Assembly: GCF_944324995.1 (NCBI RefSeq)
Contig: NZ_CALUYL010000003.1
Location: 1 to 64,000, forward strand
Source: an uncultured Mailhella sp.
GTDB taxonomy: Bacteria > Desulfobacterota > Desulfovibrionia > Desulfovibrionales > Desulfovibrionaceae
Direction of reading: 5' to 3'
Length of the DNA: 64,000 nucleotides
Within the stretch, counting starts at the first letter, position 1; each line of letters opens with the position of its first letter. Positions 8,824 to 17,873 of this stretch are shown in pieces. The translations under genes and the position numbers were made by a program. The notes beneath the pieces are model-generated. The model was not told where the DNA came from. It saw only the letters and a program-made list of their open reading frames with translations, and searched no databases.

Positions 8824-10518
8824 ATGGGCAGCATGATCATCGACGGCATCCGCGTCGAATTCACCGATGAAACCAATGTGCTGACGGTCATACGCAACGC
8901 GGGCATCGACCTGCCCACGCTCTGCTACGTTTCGGAACTTTCCGTGTACGGCGCCTGCCGTCTCTGCACGGTCAAGGACGAGGAAGGCCGCTATTTCGCT
9001 TCCTGCACGGTGCGCCCGCGCGACGGCATGAACATTCAGACCAACACGCCGGAACTGAGACAGTACCGCCGCACCCTGCTCGAACTGCTGCTCGCCTCCC
9101 ACGACCGCGACTGCACCGTGTGCAACAAGAACGGCGACTGCCACCTCCAGAACCTCGCCGAACGCATGGGCGTGCGCAACATACGCTTCAAGAGCGCGCA
9201 GGAACATCACGAGGTGGACAACAGTTCCAACTGCATCGTGCGCACGCCGAGCAAGTGCATACTCTGCGGCGACTGCGTGCGCATGTGCGACAACATTCAG
9301 TCCGTGGACGCCCTCGACTTCGCCGGCAAGGGCGTAGCCACGCTGGTCACGCCCGCCTACAACCGCCGCCTCGCCGAAACCGACTGCGTAGGCTGCGGTC
9401 AGTGCCGCGTGGTCTGCCCCACAGGAGCCATTTCCATCAAGAGCACCGTGGATCAGGTATGGGCGGCCCTTGCCGATCCGAAGAACAAGGTGGTCGCGCA
9501 GGTGGCTCCGGCCGTGCGCACGGCCATCGGCGACAGATTCGGATTCCCCGCCGGAAAGAACGTCATGAACCGCCTCGTCACGGTGATGCACCGCCTCGGC
9601 TTCGAGGAAGTGTACGACACCGCCTTCGGCGCGGATCTCACCGTGGCCGAGGAAAGCCGCGAGCTCGAAAACCGCCTCGCCTCGGGAGAAAAGCTGCCGC
9701 TCTTCACGAGCTGCTGCCCCGCCTGGGTACGCTTCTGCGAAAAACGGCATCCGGACTTCATTCCCAACCTGTCCAGCTGCCGCTCGCCCATGCAGATGTT
9801 CGGCGCAGTGCTGCGCGCCTGGGACGACGAAAAGCCCGACGAACAGGGACGCCGTCTCGTCTCCGTGGCCATCATGCCCTGCACGGCCAAGAAGGACGAA
9901 ATTCTCCGGCCCGAATCGCGCACCAACGGCCGCCAGGACGTGGACTTCGTGCTCACCACGGAAGAGCTCATCGGCATGATTCAGAGCTACGGGCTCAACC
10001 TGAACGGCGCGGACAAGGACGCCGCCGACATGCCCTTCGGCATCACCTCGGGCGCGGGCCTCATTTTCGGCGCGAGCGGCGGCGTCACCGAGGCCGTGCT
10101 GCGCAACTTCATTGCGGGGCACAACCGTCAGAAGCTCGACGATCTCAAACGCGTGGGCGTGCGCGAGGAACAGGGCATTCGGGAATTTTCCTTCCATCAC
10201 AACGGCAGGGACATCCGCGCGGCCGTGGTGAGCGGTCTGCGCAACGCCGACACGGTGCTGAACGCCATCCGCAACGGCGAAAAAAGCTACGACTTCGTGG
10301 AATTCATGGCCTGCCCCGGCGGCTGCATCATGGGCGGCGGGCAGCCGGTTTCCTCCTCGGGCAGCATGTTCCGGGCCCGTCGCGATTCCCTGTACGAAAC
10401 GGACATCAACATGCAGATCAAGAAAACCAACGAGAACCCCCTGCTCGACACGCTCTACGCCACGCTGCTCAAGGGCCGGGAGCACGAGCTGCTGCATCGG
10501 AACATGGGCGGCCACTGA
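8824..10518 (+). CDS. [FeFe] hydrogenase, group A, HndD/HydA-like
   Basis: A 564-residue iron-only hydrogenase. An N-terminal [2Fe-2S] domain (C34, C45, C48, C61) is followed by the His-ligated [4Fe-4S] segment (HDRDCTVCNKNGDC), a two-cluster ferredoxin domain, and the H-cluster domain with all three signatures: TSCCPAW, MPCTAKKDE and ACPGGCIMGGGQP. The C-terminal tail resembles the small-subunit domain (RDSLYETDIN). There is no Tat or Sec signal, so the enzyme should be cytoplasmic. The order of modules is that of the catalytic subunit of bifurcating or NADP-reducing hydrogenases, but the only partner here is the small ferredoxin-like gene just upstream. The ATG at 8824 follows AAGGA; the maturation genes hydEFG are not in the window. 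Confidence 0.95.
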   Translation: MGSMIIDGIRVEFTDETNVLTVIRNAGIDLPTLCYVSELSVYGACRLCTVKDEEGRYFASCTVRPRDGMNIQTNTPELRQYRRTLLELLLASHDRDCTVCNKNGDCHLQNLAERMGVRNIRFKSAQEHHEVDNSSNCIVRTPSKCILCGDCVRMCDNIQSVDALDFAGKGVATLVTPAYNRRLAETDCVGCGQCRVVCPTGAISIKSTVDQVWAALADPKNKVVAQVAPAVRTAIGDRFGFPAGKNVMNRLVTVMHRLGFEEVYDTAFGADLTVAEESRELENRLASGEKLPLFTSCCPAWVRFCEKRHPDFIPNLSSCRSPMQMFGAVLRAWDDEKPDEQGRRLVSVAIMPCTAKKDEILRPESRTNGRQDVDFVLTTEELIGMIQSYGLNLNGADKDAADMPFGITSGAGLIFGASGGVTEAVLRNFIAGHNRQKLDDLKRVGVREEQGIREFSFHHNGRDIRAAVVSGLRNADTVLNAIRNGEKSYDFVEFMACPGGCIMGGGQPVSSSGSMFRARRDSLYETDINMQIKKTNENPLLDTLYATLLKGREHELLHRNMGGH

Positions 10519-10550
10519 GTCCGGTGATCTGAACCAGCAACGAACCTTGA

Positions 10551-10577
10551 AGGGCCGGGAAGACTCCCGGCCCTTTT
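10551..10577 (+). terminator. Terminator of the hydrogenase operon
   Basis: A nine-base-pair perfect stem (GGGCCGGGA with TCCCGGCCC, tetraloop AGAC) is followed by TTTTCTT, 33 bases after the hydrogenase stop. Confidence 0.85.
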
Positions 10578-10593
10578 CTTCTTCGCCTCACCG

Positions 10594-10633
10594 AAAAAAA
10601 GACCCGCTTCCCACGAGAGGAAACGGGTCTTTG
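10594..10633 (-). terminator. Terminator of nifU-nifS
   Basis: On the minus strand AAAGACCCG (from 10632) pairs with CGGGTCTTT (ending 10598) and is followed by a run of seven T. It lies 40 bases past the NifS stop and faces the hydrogenase terminator, insulating the convergent operons. Confidence 0.85.
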
Positions 10634-10672
10634 TCGTTCAGAAGCGACGCCTGCAAAAACAGGCTTCGCTTT

Positions 10673-11851
10673 CTAGTTCTTCAGAAAGCTCGCAAAGGGC
10701 GAAATCTTGCGCAGTTCGCTCACGATGTTGGGCATCACTTCGATCACGCGGTCGATTTCGGCTTCGGTGTTGTAGCGGCTCAGGCTGAAGCGCACGGAGC
10801 CGTGGGCGTAGTTGAACGGAACGCCCATGGCGCGCAGCACGTGGGAAGGTTCGAGGCTGCCGGAGGTGCAGGCGGAACCGGAGCTTGCGCAGATGCCGTA
10901 CTGATCGAGCTGGAGCAGCAGGGCCTCGCCTTCCACGCCTTCAAAGGAAATGTTCAGCGTGTTGGGCAGGCGGTGTTCCTGATCGCCGTTGATCTTGCAG
11001 TGCGGAATGGCGGCCAGAAGTCCGGCCTGCAGGCGATCGCGCAGCGCGGCGACCTGGGTGCGTTCCTTTTCCATGTTGGCCGCGGCGAGCTCGCAGGCCT
11101 TGCCGAGACCGATGATGTAGGGCACGTTTTCGGTGCCGGCGCGACGGCCGCGTTCCTGATGACCGCCCTTGAGGTAGGGACGGAAGCGCGTGCCGCGACG
11201 GATGTACAGCGCGCCGATGCCCTTGGGGGCATGCAGCTTGTGGCCGGAAAGCGCCAGATAGTCGATGGGCAGCTTCTTGAGGTCGATGACTTCCTTGCCC
11301 ACGGCCTGCACGGCGTCCACATGAAGCTGCACGCCGTGAGACTTCACGATTCTGGCCACGTCCGCGATGGGGAAGACGGTGCCGGTTTCGTTGTTGGCGA
11401 ACATCATGGACACGAGCGCCGTGTCCGGACGGATGGCGCGGTCGAGTTCCTCAAGGTCGAGACGGCCCTTGTCGTCCACGCCGAGCCAGGTCACTTCGTA
11501 GCCCTTGTCCTCAAGGTAGTGACCGTAGGCCAGCACCGCGGAATGTTCCACCTTGGTGGTGATGACGTGCCGCTTTTCCGGCTGGGTTTCCGTGGCGGAA
11601 TACCAGGCGGAGTTGTCGGACTCGGAACCGCAGGAAGTGAAGACGATCTCTTCCGGATCCGCATTGAGAATGCCGGCCACCTGCTCGCGGGCCTTCTGGA
11701 TGTAGTGGCCCATCTGGCCGCCGAAGGTGTGCATGCTGGAAGCATTGCCGTAAAGCGGGCCGAAGGCGGGCATCATGGCTTCCACCACTTCGGGAGCAAC
11801 CCGCGTGGTGGCGTTGTTGTCAAGATAAATCACATCAGTACGGTCGGCCAT
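10673..11851 (-). CDS. nifS: Cysteine desulfurase, NifS/IscS family
   Basis: A 392-residue PLP enzyme that would convert cysteine to alanine and pass persulfide sulfur to the NifU scaffold encoded just upstream. Family marks visible: YLDNNATT at the N-terminus, the PLP lysine in SGHKLHAPKG, the HVDAVQAVG segment and the catalytic loop SSGSACTSGS. The C-terminus ends normally for the group. The ATG at 11851 starts one base after the NifU stop, so the two are co-translated. Pairing with a full-length NifU rather than with IscU argues for the NIF-type machinery that many anaerobes use as their general Fe-S system, not necessarily for nitrogen fixation. Confidence 0.95.
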   Translation of the reverse strand: MADRTDVIYLDNNATTRVAPEVVEAMMPAFGPLYGNASSMHTFGGQMGHYIQKAREQVAGILNADPEEIVFTSCGSESDNSAWYSATETQPEKRHVITTKVEHSAVLAYGHYLEDKGYEVTWLGVDDKGRLDLEELDRAIRPDTALVSMMFANNETGTVFPIADVARIVKSHGVQLHVDAVQAVGKEVIDLKKLPIDYLALSGHKLHAPKGIGALYIRRGTRFRPYLKGGHQERGRRAGTENVPYIIGLGKACELAAANMEKERTQVAALRDRLQAGLLAAIPHCKINGDQEHRLPNTLNISFEGVEGEALLLQLDQYGICASSGSACTSGSLEPSHVLRAMGVPFNYAHGSVRFSLSRYNTEAEIDRVIEVMPNIVSELRKISPFASFLKN

Positions 11852-11852
11852 G

Positions 11853-12689
11853 TTACGCCTCCACAACATTGATGGCGGGATCCACCTGCTCGCGCAGCGT
11901 CTTTTCCACCAGGTTCTTCAGCGTCAGCTGGCTGGCAGAGCAACCGGAACAGGCGCCGCGCAGAGCCACCACAACGGTGGTTCCGTCCACATCCACAAGC
12001 TCGATGGTGCCGCCGTCAAGGGCGAGGCGCGGAGCAATGTCTTCATTAATGATGGTCATGACCTTCTGCATGCGCTGCACGTTGGTCATGCGGGGCACGG
12101 GGCGGATTTCCTCAAGCGGCTTTTCCATGGCGTGCAGCTTGTCGAGAATGGACTGAATGTCGTCCTTGCAGCTGCCGCAGGCGCCGCCGGCCTTGATGAA
12201 GTCGGTGACTTCCTCCACCGTGGTGAGGTTGTTTTCCCTGGCCACCTTGATGATCTGCAGATCCGTCACGCCAAAGCACTTGCACACGAGACGGCCTTCT
12301 TCCTCCTTCGCCTTGGAGGGAAGTCCCTTCCAGTGACGGACGGCGTCTTCCAGGGCCTCTTCGCCCATGACGGAGCAGTGCATCTTTTCCTTGGGAAGAC
12401 CGCCGAGATACGCGGCGATTTCCTTGTTCGTGAGCTTGGCGGCCTCGTCCATGTGCTTGCCCTTGATGAGCTCGGTCAGCGCGGAGCTCGAAGCAATGGC
12501 GCTCGCGCAGCCGAAGGTCTGGAACTTGACGTCTTCGATGATGCCCTGATCGTTGACCTTGAGCATGAGCTTCAGAGCGTCGCCGCAGGCAAGGCTGCCA
12601 GCCTCGCCGATGACATTGGCGTCTTCAAGCACGCCCGCGTTGCGGGGATGCAGGAAGTGGTCACGGACAGTCTCGGTATATTCCCACAT
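11853..12689 (-). CDS. nifU: Fe-S cluster scaffold NifU, full length
   Basis: A 278-residue three-domain scaffold. Residues 1-125 are the IscU-like domain with cysteines in GSLACGD, FGCASA and MHCSVMG. A central ferredoxin-like BFD segment has CKCFG and GACGSCKDD, and the last 80 residues are the NifU C-terminal domain with RGACSGCSAS. This layout assembles transient clusters from iron and the sulfur delivered by NifS, then passes them to apo-proteins such as the hydrogenase and sulfite reductase encoded in this window. The ATG at 12689 follows AGGAGTACAACC. It heads a two-gene operon. No IscR-type site could be identified with confidence upstream. Confidence 0.96.
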   Translation of the reverse strand: MWEYTETVRDHFLHPRNAGVLEDANVIGEAGSLACGDALKLMLKVNDQGIIEDVKFQTFGCASAIASSSALTELIKGKHMDEAAKLTNKEIAAYLGGLPKEKMHCSVMGEEALEDAVRHWKGLPSKAKEEEGRLVCKCFGVTDLQIIKVARENNLTTVEEVTDFIKAGGACGSCKDDIQSILDKLHAMEKPLEEIRPVPRMTNVQRMQKVMTIINEDIAPRLALDGGTIELVDVDGTTVVVALRGACSGCSASQLTLKNLVEKTLREQVDPAINVVEA

Positions 12690-12848
12690 GGTTGTACTCC
12701 TGATAATGCGAAGTCGGCAACGGTCGTCTTCGCGTTTTCGTCTGGTTTCGCAGCAAGGTTAATCACTTTCCGGGCAATGTCCAGAATCGCCGTCACAAGT
12801 TCCGAAAATCTTCCGCGCCCTTCCCATGCCGGAACGCCGGACGAGAAA

Positions 12849-12880
12849 GGGCGGAGCCGCCTTTCGACGACTCCGCCCCA
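12849..12880 (-). terminator. Probable terminator after ppx
   Basis: GGGCGGAG (12849-12856) and CTCCGCCC (12871-12878) form a perfect eight-base-pair stem. On the minus strand it is followed by a short CTTTC tract, 22 bases past the ppx stop. The weak T tract makes this less certain. Confidence 0.55.
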
Positions 12881-12899
12881 CAGCGAAAAATTTTTTCCG

Positions 12900-14462
12900 C
12901 TACGATGCTGCTTCCCACACCATGTCCGTTTTGCCGAAGCACTTTTCCAGCGCCTTGAGGCAGCGCTTGATCCGCTCCTGCTCCACGGGACAGGGCGCCG
13001 TGGCGCGCATGACGAGCGCGAGACCCTGAGCGCGCCGGACGAACGATGCGGACACCACGGCCTGCCGGTGACTCTTGTCCATGGCTTCCGCCAGGGACAG
13101 AAACAGCGAAAGATATCTCGCGTGCTCCTGCCAGTCTTCGGCAAGTGTGGCGCAGACCTTGTCCTTGCGGGAATAGCCGTAGCGGTGAAACAGCGCCAGT
13201 GCGGCCATGAGCGACACTTCCTTCTGCGTAAAGCCGAGCATCTCGCTGTTCTGGATGAGGTAGTGGCTGTGAACGTTGTGTTTGGTGAAGGAAATGAAGA
13301 TGCCGATGTCGTGCAGCAGTCCCGCGTAGTGCAGCAGCTCGCGCATGCGCGCGGGGCCGCGGTACAGACCGAGTTCCCGGGCGGAATCGAAAAGCATGAG
13401 GGCAAGCTTTGCCACGTGCCGGGAATGCGTTTCTTCAAAGCGGCACAGCCGCGCCAGACGCAGCACGCTCTCGTCGCGCACGGAAAGCCGCCCCTTTTCG
13501 GGAAACAGCCGCTCCAGATAGTCGGCCAGCGCGCCGTCGCGCAGTCCGCGGCCGGACACCCGCACGGAATCGAAGTCCAGCTCCTCCATGATGGTCTGAA
13601 GAATGGCCGCGCCCTGAATGAGTATGCCCGTGCGGCGGGGATTCATGCCGGGCAGCGACATGCGCTCTTCCTCGTTGCGTTCGCAAAGCGCCTTCACCAC
13701 GCGCCTAAGCGAGCTGTAGCTGAGCATTTCAGCGGTGTCGCCCGTTTTTTTCCCGCTGTCTCTGGCCATGGCCACGGCCATTTCCGCAAGGCTCTGAATG
13801 GTGCCGGAACTGCCCACCAGCTCGCCCGGAGCCTGCGCCTCCATGCGCTGGAGGGGCAAGACCGCGTGATCGCGCACGTACTTCTGCATTTCCGCGTAGC
13901 GCTGGGAGCTCACCGGACCGGAACCGGGGAAAAGCCCCGCCAGACGCACCGCGCCGAGCTTGAGCGACTCCAGTTCCAGAATGTTCGAGCCTTCCGCCAC
14001 GGAAAGCTCGGTGCTGCCGCCGCCGATGTCGATGAACATGCGCTTTCCGGCAAAGGGTTCCAGCGCCACCGACACCCCGCGGCAGATGAGACGGGCCTCT
14101 TCCCTGCCGGAGATCACCGTGAAGTCCACGCCGGTTTCCCGGCGCACCTCGTCCATGAATTCCTGACCGTTGGCGGCGTCGCGCACGGCGGCGGTGGCCA
14201 GCGCCACAATCTCGTCCACGCCGTAGGAACGGCACATTCCCGCAAAGCCGCGCAGCGCGGCAATGGTGCGGCGCATGGGTTCGGGCTGAAGCCTGTGTTC
14301 CCCGAACGCGCCCTCGCCGAGCCTGACCATCTGCTTCACCTGATTGAGCACGCTGGTCACGCGGTTTTCACCGATGCGGACGATCATCATGCGCAGGGAG
14401 TTCGACCCCAGATCCATGATGGCGACGGTGCGCCCTCTCCCCGCAGGATTCTCAACCGGCAT
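12900..14462 (-). CDS. ppx: Exopolyphosphatase / pppGpp phosphatase with HD tail
   Basis: A 520-residue Ppx/GppA-family enzyme that removes phosphate from polyphosphate ends, and in some members hydrolyses pppGpp. The ASKHA fold is clear: AIMDLGSNSLRMMI (phosphate 1 loop), FIDIGGGSTELS (phosphate 2) and SSGTIQSLAE. A C-terminal HD domain carries LLHDIGIFISF and a later His near HYLIQ, giving the longer E. coli Ppx-like layout. The ATG at 14462 overlaps the end of the upstream HD gene by eleven bases. Its place at the end of an operon with Ppk1 and a phosphate symporter supports a polyphosphate role over a purely stringent-response one. Confidence 0.93.
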   Translation of the reverse strand: MPVENPAGRGRTVAIMDLGSNSLRMMIVRIGENRVTSVLNQVKQMVRLGEGAFGEHRLQPEPMRRTIAALRGFAGMCRSYGVDEIVALATAAVRDAANGQEFMDEVRRETGVDFTVISGREEARLICRGVSVALEPFAGKRMFIDIGGGSTELSVAEGSNILELESLKLGAVRLAGLFPGSGPVSSQRYAEMQKYVRDHAVLPLQRMEAQAPGELVGSSGTIQSLAEMAVAMARDSGKKTGDTAEMLSYSSLRRVVKALCERNEEERMSLPGMNPRRTGILIQGAAILQTIMEELDFDSVRVSGRGLRDGALADYLERLFPEKGRLSVRDESVLRLARLCRFEETHSRHVAKLALMLFDSARELGLYRGPARMRELLHYAGLLHDIGIFISFTKHNVHSHYLIQNSEMLGFTQKEVSLMAALALFHRYGYSRKDKVCATLAEDWQEHARYLSLFLSLAEAMDKSHRQAVVSASFVRRAQGLALVMRATAPCPVEQERIKRCLKALEKCFGKTDMVWEAAS

Positions 14463-15720
14463 CCCTGTCACCTTCCTTTCCCTGCGCGACCTCCAGACGT
14501 CCGCCGTACAGGTCTTCAAAAAGATCTCCCTTCTTCAGCGCGCGGCGGCATTCGCGTCCGCAGGGCTCCGAGCCGAAGCAGACCAGACGCGCCGCGTGAC
14601 GGCGAAGACTCACCCGCACCTCTTCCACCGCGCCCTTGTGACGGTAATCCAGGGCGTCGGCTATTCTGAGGATGGCGGATGCCGCGCGGAGCGCCTTGCG
14701 ATCCTCACGGCAGAGCGCGGCAAAACGCCGATGCCTCATGCTCGGCCAGGCGCGGCGATGATAGCGGGCCAGAAGCGCGACCAGCGGGCGATCCTCCTCC
14801 GTCAACCCAAAGGAAAGCGACAGAAAAACGTTTTCCTCGATGATTTCCATGCTGCGCTTGTGATGGCGGCGGCGTCCGCCCGCGGCAAAGCCGAGGTCGT
14901 GCCACAGCGCGGCCTGCGCCAGCATTCTTGCCCAGCGCATGTCCAGAGCAAAGCGCGGGGCAAGAGGCTCGAACAGCGCCAGCGCAAGCGCAGCCACGTG
15001 ACGGCCGTGATGCACGGCCTCAAGCAGCGCCGCGCCGGAAAGCTCCGCTTCTTCCCCGCCGTCCGCGCCGCTCTGCGGGCGCTCCTTCTTCCACTGAAAC
15101 ATCTGCTCCACGGCGGCCTGTTCCAGATCTTCCGAAAAAAGCGCCCCGCGCAGCATGTCGAGCTCGCCGGGAACGCGTTCCCCGGCGGAAGGCTCAGGAC
15201 GGCATGCAGTCTCAGTCTCCAGAGAGCATGCCGCGGAAGGCTGTTCGAAAGCGTCTTCCAGAGCCTGTTCCGCATCCGGCAGCGCGGTCTCTTCCGGCGC
15301 GCGTTCCGCGCCTTCGGGCAAGGCCGACTCTTCGGCGACATCGTCGCACGGCGCGGCCTCTGATGCTGCGTTTGCCGCAGCGTCAGGCGCGGCGTTTGCC
15401 GCGTTCCCTTCCGATGCGAAGTCCGAGACGGCGTCAGGTGCGGCGTCCGAGACCACATCCGAAGCAAACTCCGGCGCGGTCTTCTGCGTCACGGTCTGCG
15501 CCTCGACGGCATTCGCGACCGCAGCTTCCATGATCCCGGAATCGCTTCCGGCACCCGGATCTTTTGCCGCGGACGCCTCCGCAGGCGTCTGAGCCTTTCT
15601 CTTCTCGTCAACGGAAAGAGTCGTCTCCACAGCTGCGACTTCGGCAGCTCTGCCGCGTCCGGCTCTGCGTCCGCCGCCGGATCTGCGCGTTCCGCCGTTC
15701 TTTCCTGCCGATCTGACCAT
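14452..15720 (-). CDS. HD domain protein with low-complexity N-terminus
   Basis: A 422-residue protein. Its first 200 residues are Ala/Glu/Asp-rich low complexity with loosely repeated ASDV/AAPDA blocks. The remainder resembles the C-terminal HD domain of long Ppx proteins (HHGRHVAALALALFEPL, ALWHDLGFAAGG, RYHRRAWP). It lies between ppk and ppx and overlaps ppx by eleven bases. HD domains are metal-dependent phosphohydrolases, so it may act on polyphosphate, (p)ppGpp or another nucleotide, or regulate Ppx by mimicking its tail. The start at 15720 has GGGAGGAACT ahead of it. The repetitive head may be disordered. The exact substrate cannot be read from sequence. Confidence 0.75.
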   Translation of the reverse strand: MVRSAGKNGGTRRSGGGRRAGRGRAAEVAAVETTLSVDEKRKAQTPAEASAAKDPGAGSDSGIMEAAVANAVEAQTVTQKTAPEFASDVVSDAAPDAVSDFASEGNAANAAPDAAANAASEAAPCDDVAEESALPEGAERAPEETALPDAEQALEDAFEQPSAACSLETETACRPEPSAGERVPGELDMLRGALFSEDLEQAAVEQMFQWKKERPQSGADGGEEAELSGAALLEAVHHGRHVAALALALFEPLAPRFALDMRWARMLAQAALWHDLGFAAGGRRRHHKRSMEIIEENVFLSLSFGLTEEDRPLVALLARYHRRAWPSMRHRRFAALCREDRKALRAASAILRIADALDYRHKGAVEEVRVSLRRHAARLVCFGSEPCGRECRRALKKGDLFEDLYGGRLEVAQGKEGDRDAG

Positions 15721-15744
15721 AGTTCCTCCCTGAAGAATGCTTCT

Positions 15745-17871
15745 TCAGCGCTTGAGAAGAATTTCCTGCGAATTGACGGGCTCGCTTCCTTCCGCAGGGG
15801 AAAGGCGCACGTATTCGCCGTTGCCGCGCAGCTCCCAGGCCTGCATGTTGTCGGCAAGCTGGAGCCTGAGCACCTCAAGCAGCGTGCGACGTATGTTTTC
15901 GTCGAGCACGGGCGTGAGCACTTCGATGCGCCTGTCCAGATTGCGGGACATCATGTCCGCGCTGCCCATGAACATGCACGAGCTGCCGCCGTTGCGGAAC
16001 CAGTACACGCGGGCGTGTTCCAGAAAGCGCCCCACGATGGAATGCACCGTGATGTTCTCGCTCACGCCGGGCAGTCCGGGCAGCAGACAGCAGATGCCGC
16101 GCACGATGAGCCGCACCTTCACGCCCGCCATGGACGCCATGTACAGCGCGCGGATGATCTTTCTGTCCACAAGCTGATTGCACTTCATGATGATTTCGCC
16201 TTCGCCTCCGCGGGCGCACACGGCGATTTCGTTCTGAATCTGCTCGATGAGACGGCGGCGCATGGAATTGGGCGAAACGAGAAGTTCGCGATAGTTGTCC
16301 TTTTCCGCATAGCCGGTCATGACGTTGAAAAGATCGGCCATGTCGGCGCAGATGTCGGGCTGGCAGGTCAGAATGCCCATGTCGGTGTAGAGTCTCGCCG
16401 TGGAGGCGTTGTAGTTGCCCGTGCCTATGTGGGCGTAGCTCACCACGCCTTCCGCCTCGCGGCGCACCACAAGGCAGAGCTTGGCGTGAATCTTCATGCC
16501 CACGAAGCCGTACACCACGTTCACGCCTTCGCGCTCCAGCTCCTCGGCCCAGGTGATGTTCCGCTCTTCGTCGAAACGGGCCTTGAGCTCCACCACGGCC
16601 GTCACCTGCTTGCCGCGACGGCGCGCCTCGATGAGCGACCGCACGATGGGCGAATCGTTGCCCACGCGGTAAAGCGTCTGCTTGATGGAAATGACGTCCG
16701 GGTCTTCGGCGGCCGTCTGCACGAAGTCCAGCACCGGAGAAAAGCTGTCGTAGGGATGGTGCAGAAACACGTCCTGCTTGCGGATGATGCGGAACAGGCT
16801 GTCGGTCTGAAGCACCGGGGGAATGGCGGGACTGTGCCCCGGAATCTTGAGGCCGGGCCTGTCCAGACCGTAGAGGGACATGAACTGCGCAAAGGCCAGC
16901 GGGCCCTTCACGCGGTACACCTGAAAGGGCTTGAGCCCCAGGCGCTTGATGAGAAATTCCGAAAGATCGGACGACATGCCGCGCGCGGTCTCAAGGCGCA
17001 CCACGCCGCCGAAGCGCCGCTGCTCCACCATGTCCTGCACGGCTTCGAGCAGATCTTCGCTCTCGTCCTCGTCGATGTCCACGTCGGTGTTGCGGGTGAT
17101 GCGGAAGAGGCCGTAGTCCACCACGGTGTAGCCCGGGAACAGCAGGCCGAGATGCTCGCCGATGAGTTCCTCAAGCAGCAGAATGTCGGCGTCGCGCACG
17201 TTGGCCTTCAGGCCGAGGGAGGCGTAGGTCTTGGCCTCCTTGTTGCGCGGAATGAAGATGAAGCGCGACACGTTGCTCGGACAGCGCAGTCTGGCGAAGC
17301 GGGCAATGCCGTCCCTGCCCTGGAGCCGGATGATGAAGTTCAGGCTGAGATTGGAAATGGTGGGAAAGGGATGCCCCGGGTCAATGGCCTGCGGCGTGAG
17401 CACGGGATAAATTTCGTCGCGGAAGTAGGACAGCAGAAAACGACGCTGCTTTTCCGTGAGTTCGTCGTAGTGGACGAGATGAACGTCCCGTTCGCGAAGC
17501 AGGGGCACGAGCTTCTTCTGCCAGTGCTCGCTTGCCAGAGACAGCAGCGACGAAGCCTTGCGGCGAATCTCGGCAAGCTGACGCGAAGGGGTCATGCGGT
17601 CGGCCTCGCAGCTTGCCGCGCCCTCGCGGTACTGACGCAGCACCTTGGCCACGCGCACCATGAAGAATTCGTCGAGGTTGTTGTAGAATATGGATAAAAA
17701 CTTCGTCTGCTCCAGAAGGGGCAGCCGTTCGTCGAGCGCCGTCTGAAGCACGCGGGCGTTGAAGTCCAGCCAGCTCAGTTCTCTGTTGAGGTAGTAGTCC
17801 TGAGCCGTGAGGTCTATTTTCTTCTGACCCGCTTCCTGCGGCTCCGTCATATGCTCTTTGTTTTCGGCCAC
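15745..17871 (-). CDS. ppk1: Polyphosphate kinase 1
   Basis: A 708-residue Ppk1, close to the usual length, which makes polyphosphate from ATP. The N-terminal domain begins with YYLNRELSWLDFNARVL. The two catalytic histidine regions are visible: GMKIHAKLCLVV near residue 460 (the autophosphorylated His) and HIGTGNYNASTA about 20 residues later. LYRVGNDSPIV and FDEERNI are also typical. The start is a GTG two bases after the stop of the phosphate symporter gene, so translation is probably coupled; an internal ATG seven codons in is an alternative. The order symporter-ppk-HD-ppx suggests coordinated uptake, storage and release of phosphate. Confidence 0.96.
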   Translation of the reverse strand: MAENKEHMTEPQEAGQKKIDLTAQDYYLNRELSWLDFNARVLQTALDERLPLLEQTKFLSIFYNNLDEFFMVRVAKVLRQYREGAASCEADRMTPSRQLAEIRRKASSLLSLASEHWQKKLVPLLRERDVHLVHYDELTEKQRRFLLSYFRDEIYPVLTPQAIDPGHPFPTISNLSLNFIIRLQGRDGIARFARLRCPSNVSRFIFIPRNKEAKTYASLGLKANVRDADILLLEELIGEHLGLLFPGYTVVDYGLFRITRNTDVDIDEDESEDLLEAVQDMVEQRRFGGVVRLETARGMSSDLSEFLIKRLGLKPFQVYRVKGPLAFAQFMSLYGLDRPGLKIPGHSPAIPPVLQTDSLFRIIRKQDVFLHHPYDSFSPVLDFVQTAAEDPDVISIKQTLYRVGNDSPIVRSLIEARRRGKQVTAVVELKARFDEERNITWAEELEREGVNVVYGFVGMKIHAKLCLVVRREAEGVVSYAHIGTGNYNASTARLYTDMGILTCQPDICADMADLFNVMTGYAEKDNYRELLVSPNSMRRRLIEQIQNEIAVCARGGEGEIIMKCNQLVDRKIIRALYMASMAGVKVRLIVRGICCLLPGLPGVSENITVHSIVGRFLEHARVYWFRNGGSSCMFMGSADMMSRNLDRRIEVLTPVLDENIRRTLLEVLRLQLADNMQAWELRGNGEYVRLSPAEGSEPVNSQEILLKR

Positions 17872-17873
17872 GG

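Noticed and set aside
11850..14669. A very long plus-strand open frame opposite nifU and ppx
   Set aside because: Histidine/alanine/arginine-rich composition, no motif, and it lies over well-supported genes. It is a GC-driven shadow. The same applies to long frames opposite 286-1629, 22027-24000 and 56407-58509.
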